From Aliidiomarina indica (GTDB taxonomy: Bacteria > Pseudomonadota > Gammaproteobacteria > Enterobacterales > Alteromonadaceae): DNA of 64,000 nt. Both the position numbers and the translations under genes were made by a program. The DNA lies in the NCBI RefSeq assembly GCF_015354615.1, contig NZ_JACAVQ010000003.1, positions 186,001 to 250,000 on the forward strand, written 5' to 3'. Position 1 is the first letter of the stretch; every line of letters starts with the position of its first letter. Under the pieces are notes generated by a model, which searched no databases, had not been told where the DNA came from, and was given only the letters and a program-made list of their open reading frames with translations. Shown here piece by piece: positions 63,933-64,000 of the stretch.

Positions 63933-64000
63933 GTTTTTATTCCTATTTACCCAAGTGCACCGACTAAATTGTAGATCTATTTTTGAACTATGCTGTTTTT

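Overview
The window is a chromosomal segment of a gammaproteobacterium. Gene order (mnmE, yidC, yidD, rnpA, rpmH, dnaA, dnaN, recF, gyrB; dprA-smg-yrdD-tsaC-hemF; def-fmt-rsmB-trkA; glyQS; fadBA; polA near engB and yihI) and protein character fit Alteromonadales, most likely Idiomarinaceae (Idiomarina/Aliidiomarina-like). The family placement is inference from synteny and protein style; no rRNA or tRNA gene was seen to anchor it. Coding density is high and the content is mostly core housekeeping genes.

Layout. 1-11.6 kb: tail of an amidohydrolase, DUF2489/YihI, a DUF885 lipoprotein peptidase, EamA transporter, EngB, cytochrome c4, RlmA, DNA polymerase I and ElbB. 11.6-20.7 kb: a mostly minus-strand block with a DUF945 protein, an SLC13 permease, AroE, a truncated haemoglobin, then HemF-TsaC-YrdD-Smg-DprA. 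20.9-25.1 kb: def-fmt-rsmB-trkA, meeting trkH tail to tail across a tandem palindromic repeat. 26.8-32.7 kb: lytic transglycosylase, the fadBA beta-oxidation operon, tusA. 32.7-40.9 kb: acetyltransferase, a hydrolase-like lipoprotein, tag, glyQS, and a D-lactate dehydrogenase/lactate permease pair. 41.0-49.9 kb: the replication-initiation cluster gyrB-recF-dnaN-dnaA facing away from rpmH-rnpA-yidD-yidC. 49.9-64 kb: a periplasmic binding-like protein fused into the mnmE operon, a giant alpha-2-macroglobulin-like protein, a patatin, a DAACS symporter, small orphan genes, a DksA/TraR-type zinc-finger protein and a Usp-SulP pair.

The least routine signals are not protein genes. Five copies of a 16-bp palindrome matching parS (ParB centromere sites; three perfect, two with altered centres) lie across 18 kb around gyrB-recF, two of them inside recF where they encode the same peptide FHVEH. 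A dispersed 17-bp palindromic repeat family (CCAACGC-NN-TGCGTTGG) sits immediately after stop codons of trkA and fadA and upstream of an orphan gene. Three non-coding stretches end in terminator-like hairpins with no upstream ORF to explain them, or lie as a structured 3' region behind polA where enterobacteria carry spf (Spot 42); they are candidate small RNAs. I did not find a convincing new defence, secretion or biosynthetic system; no CRISPR, prophage, transposase or integron is visible.
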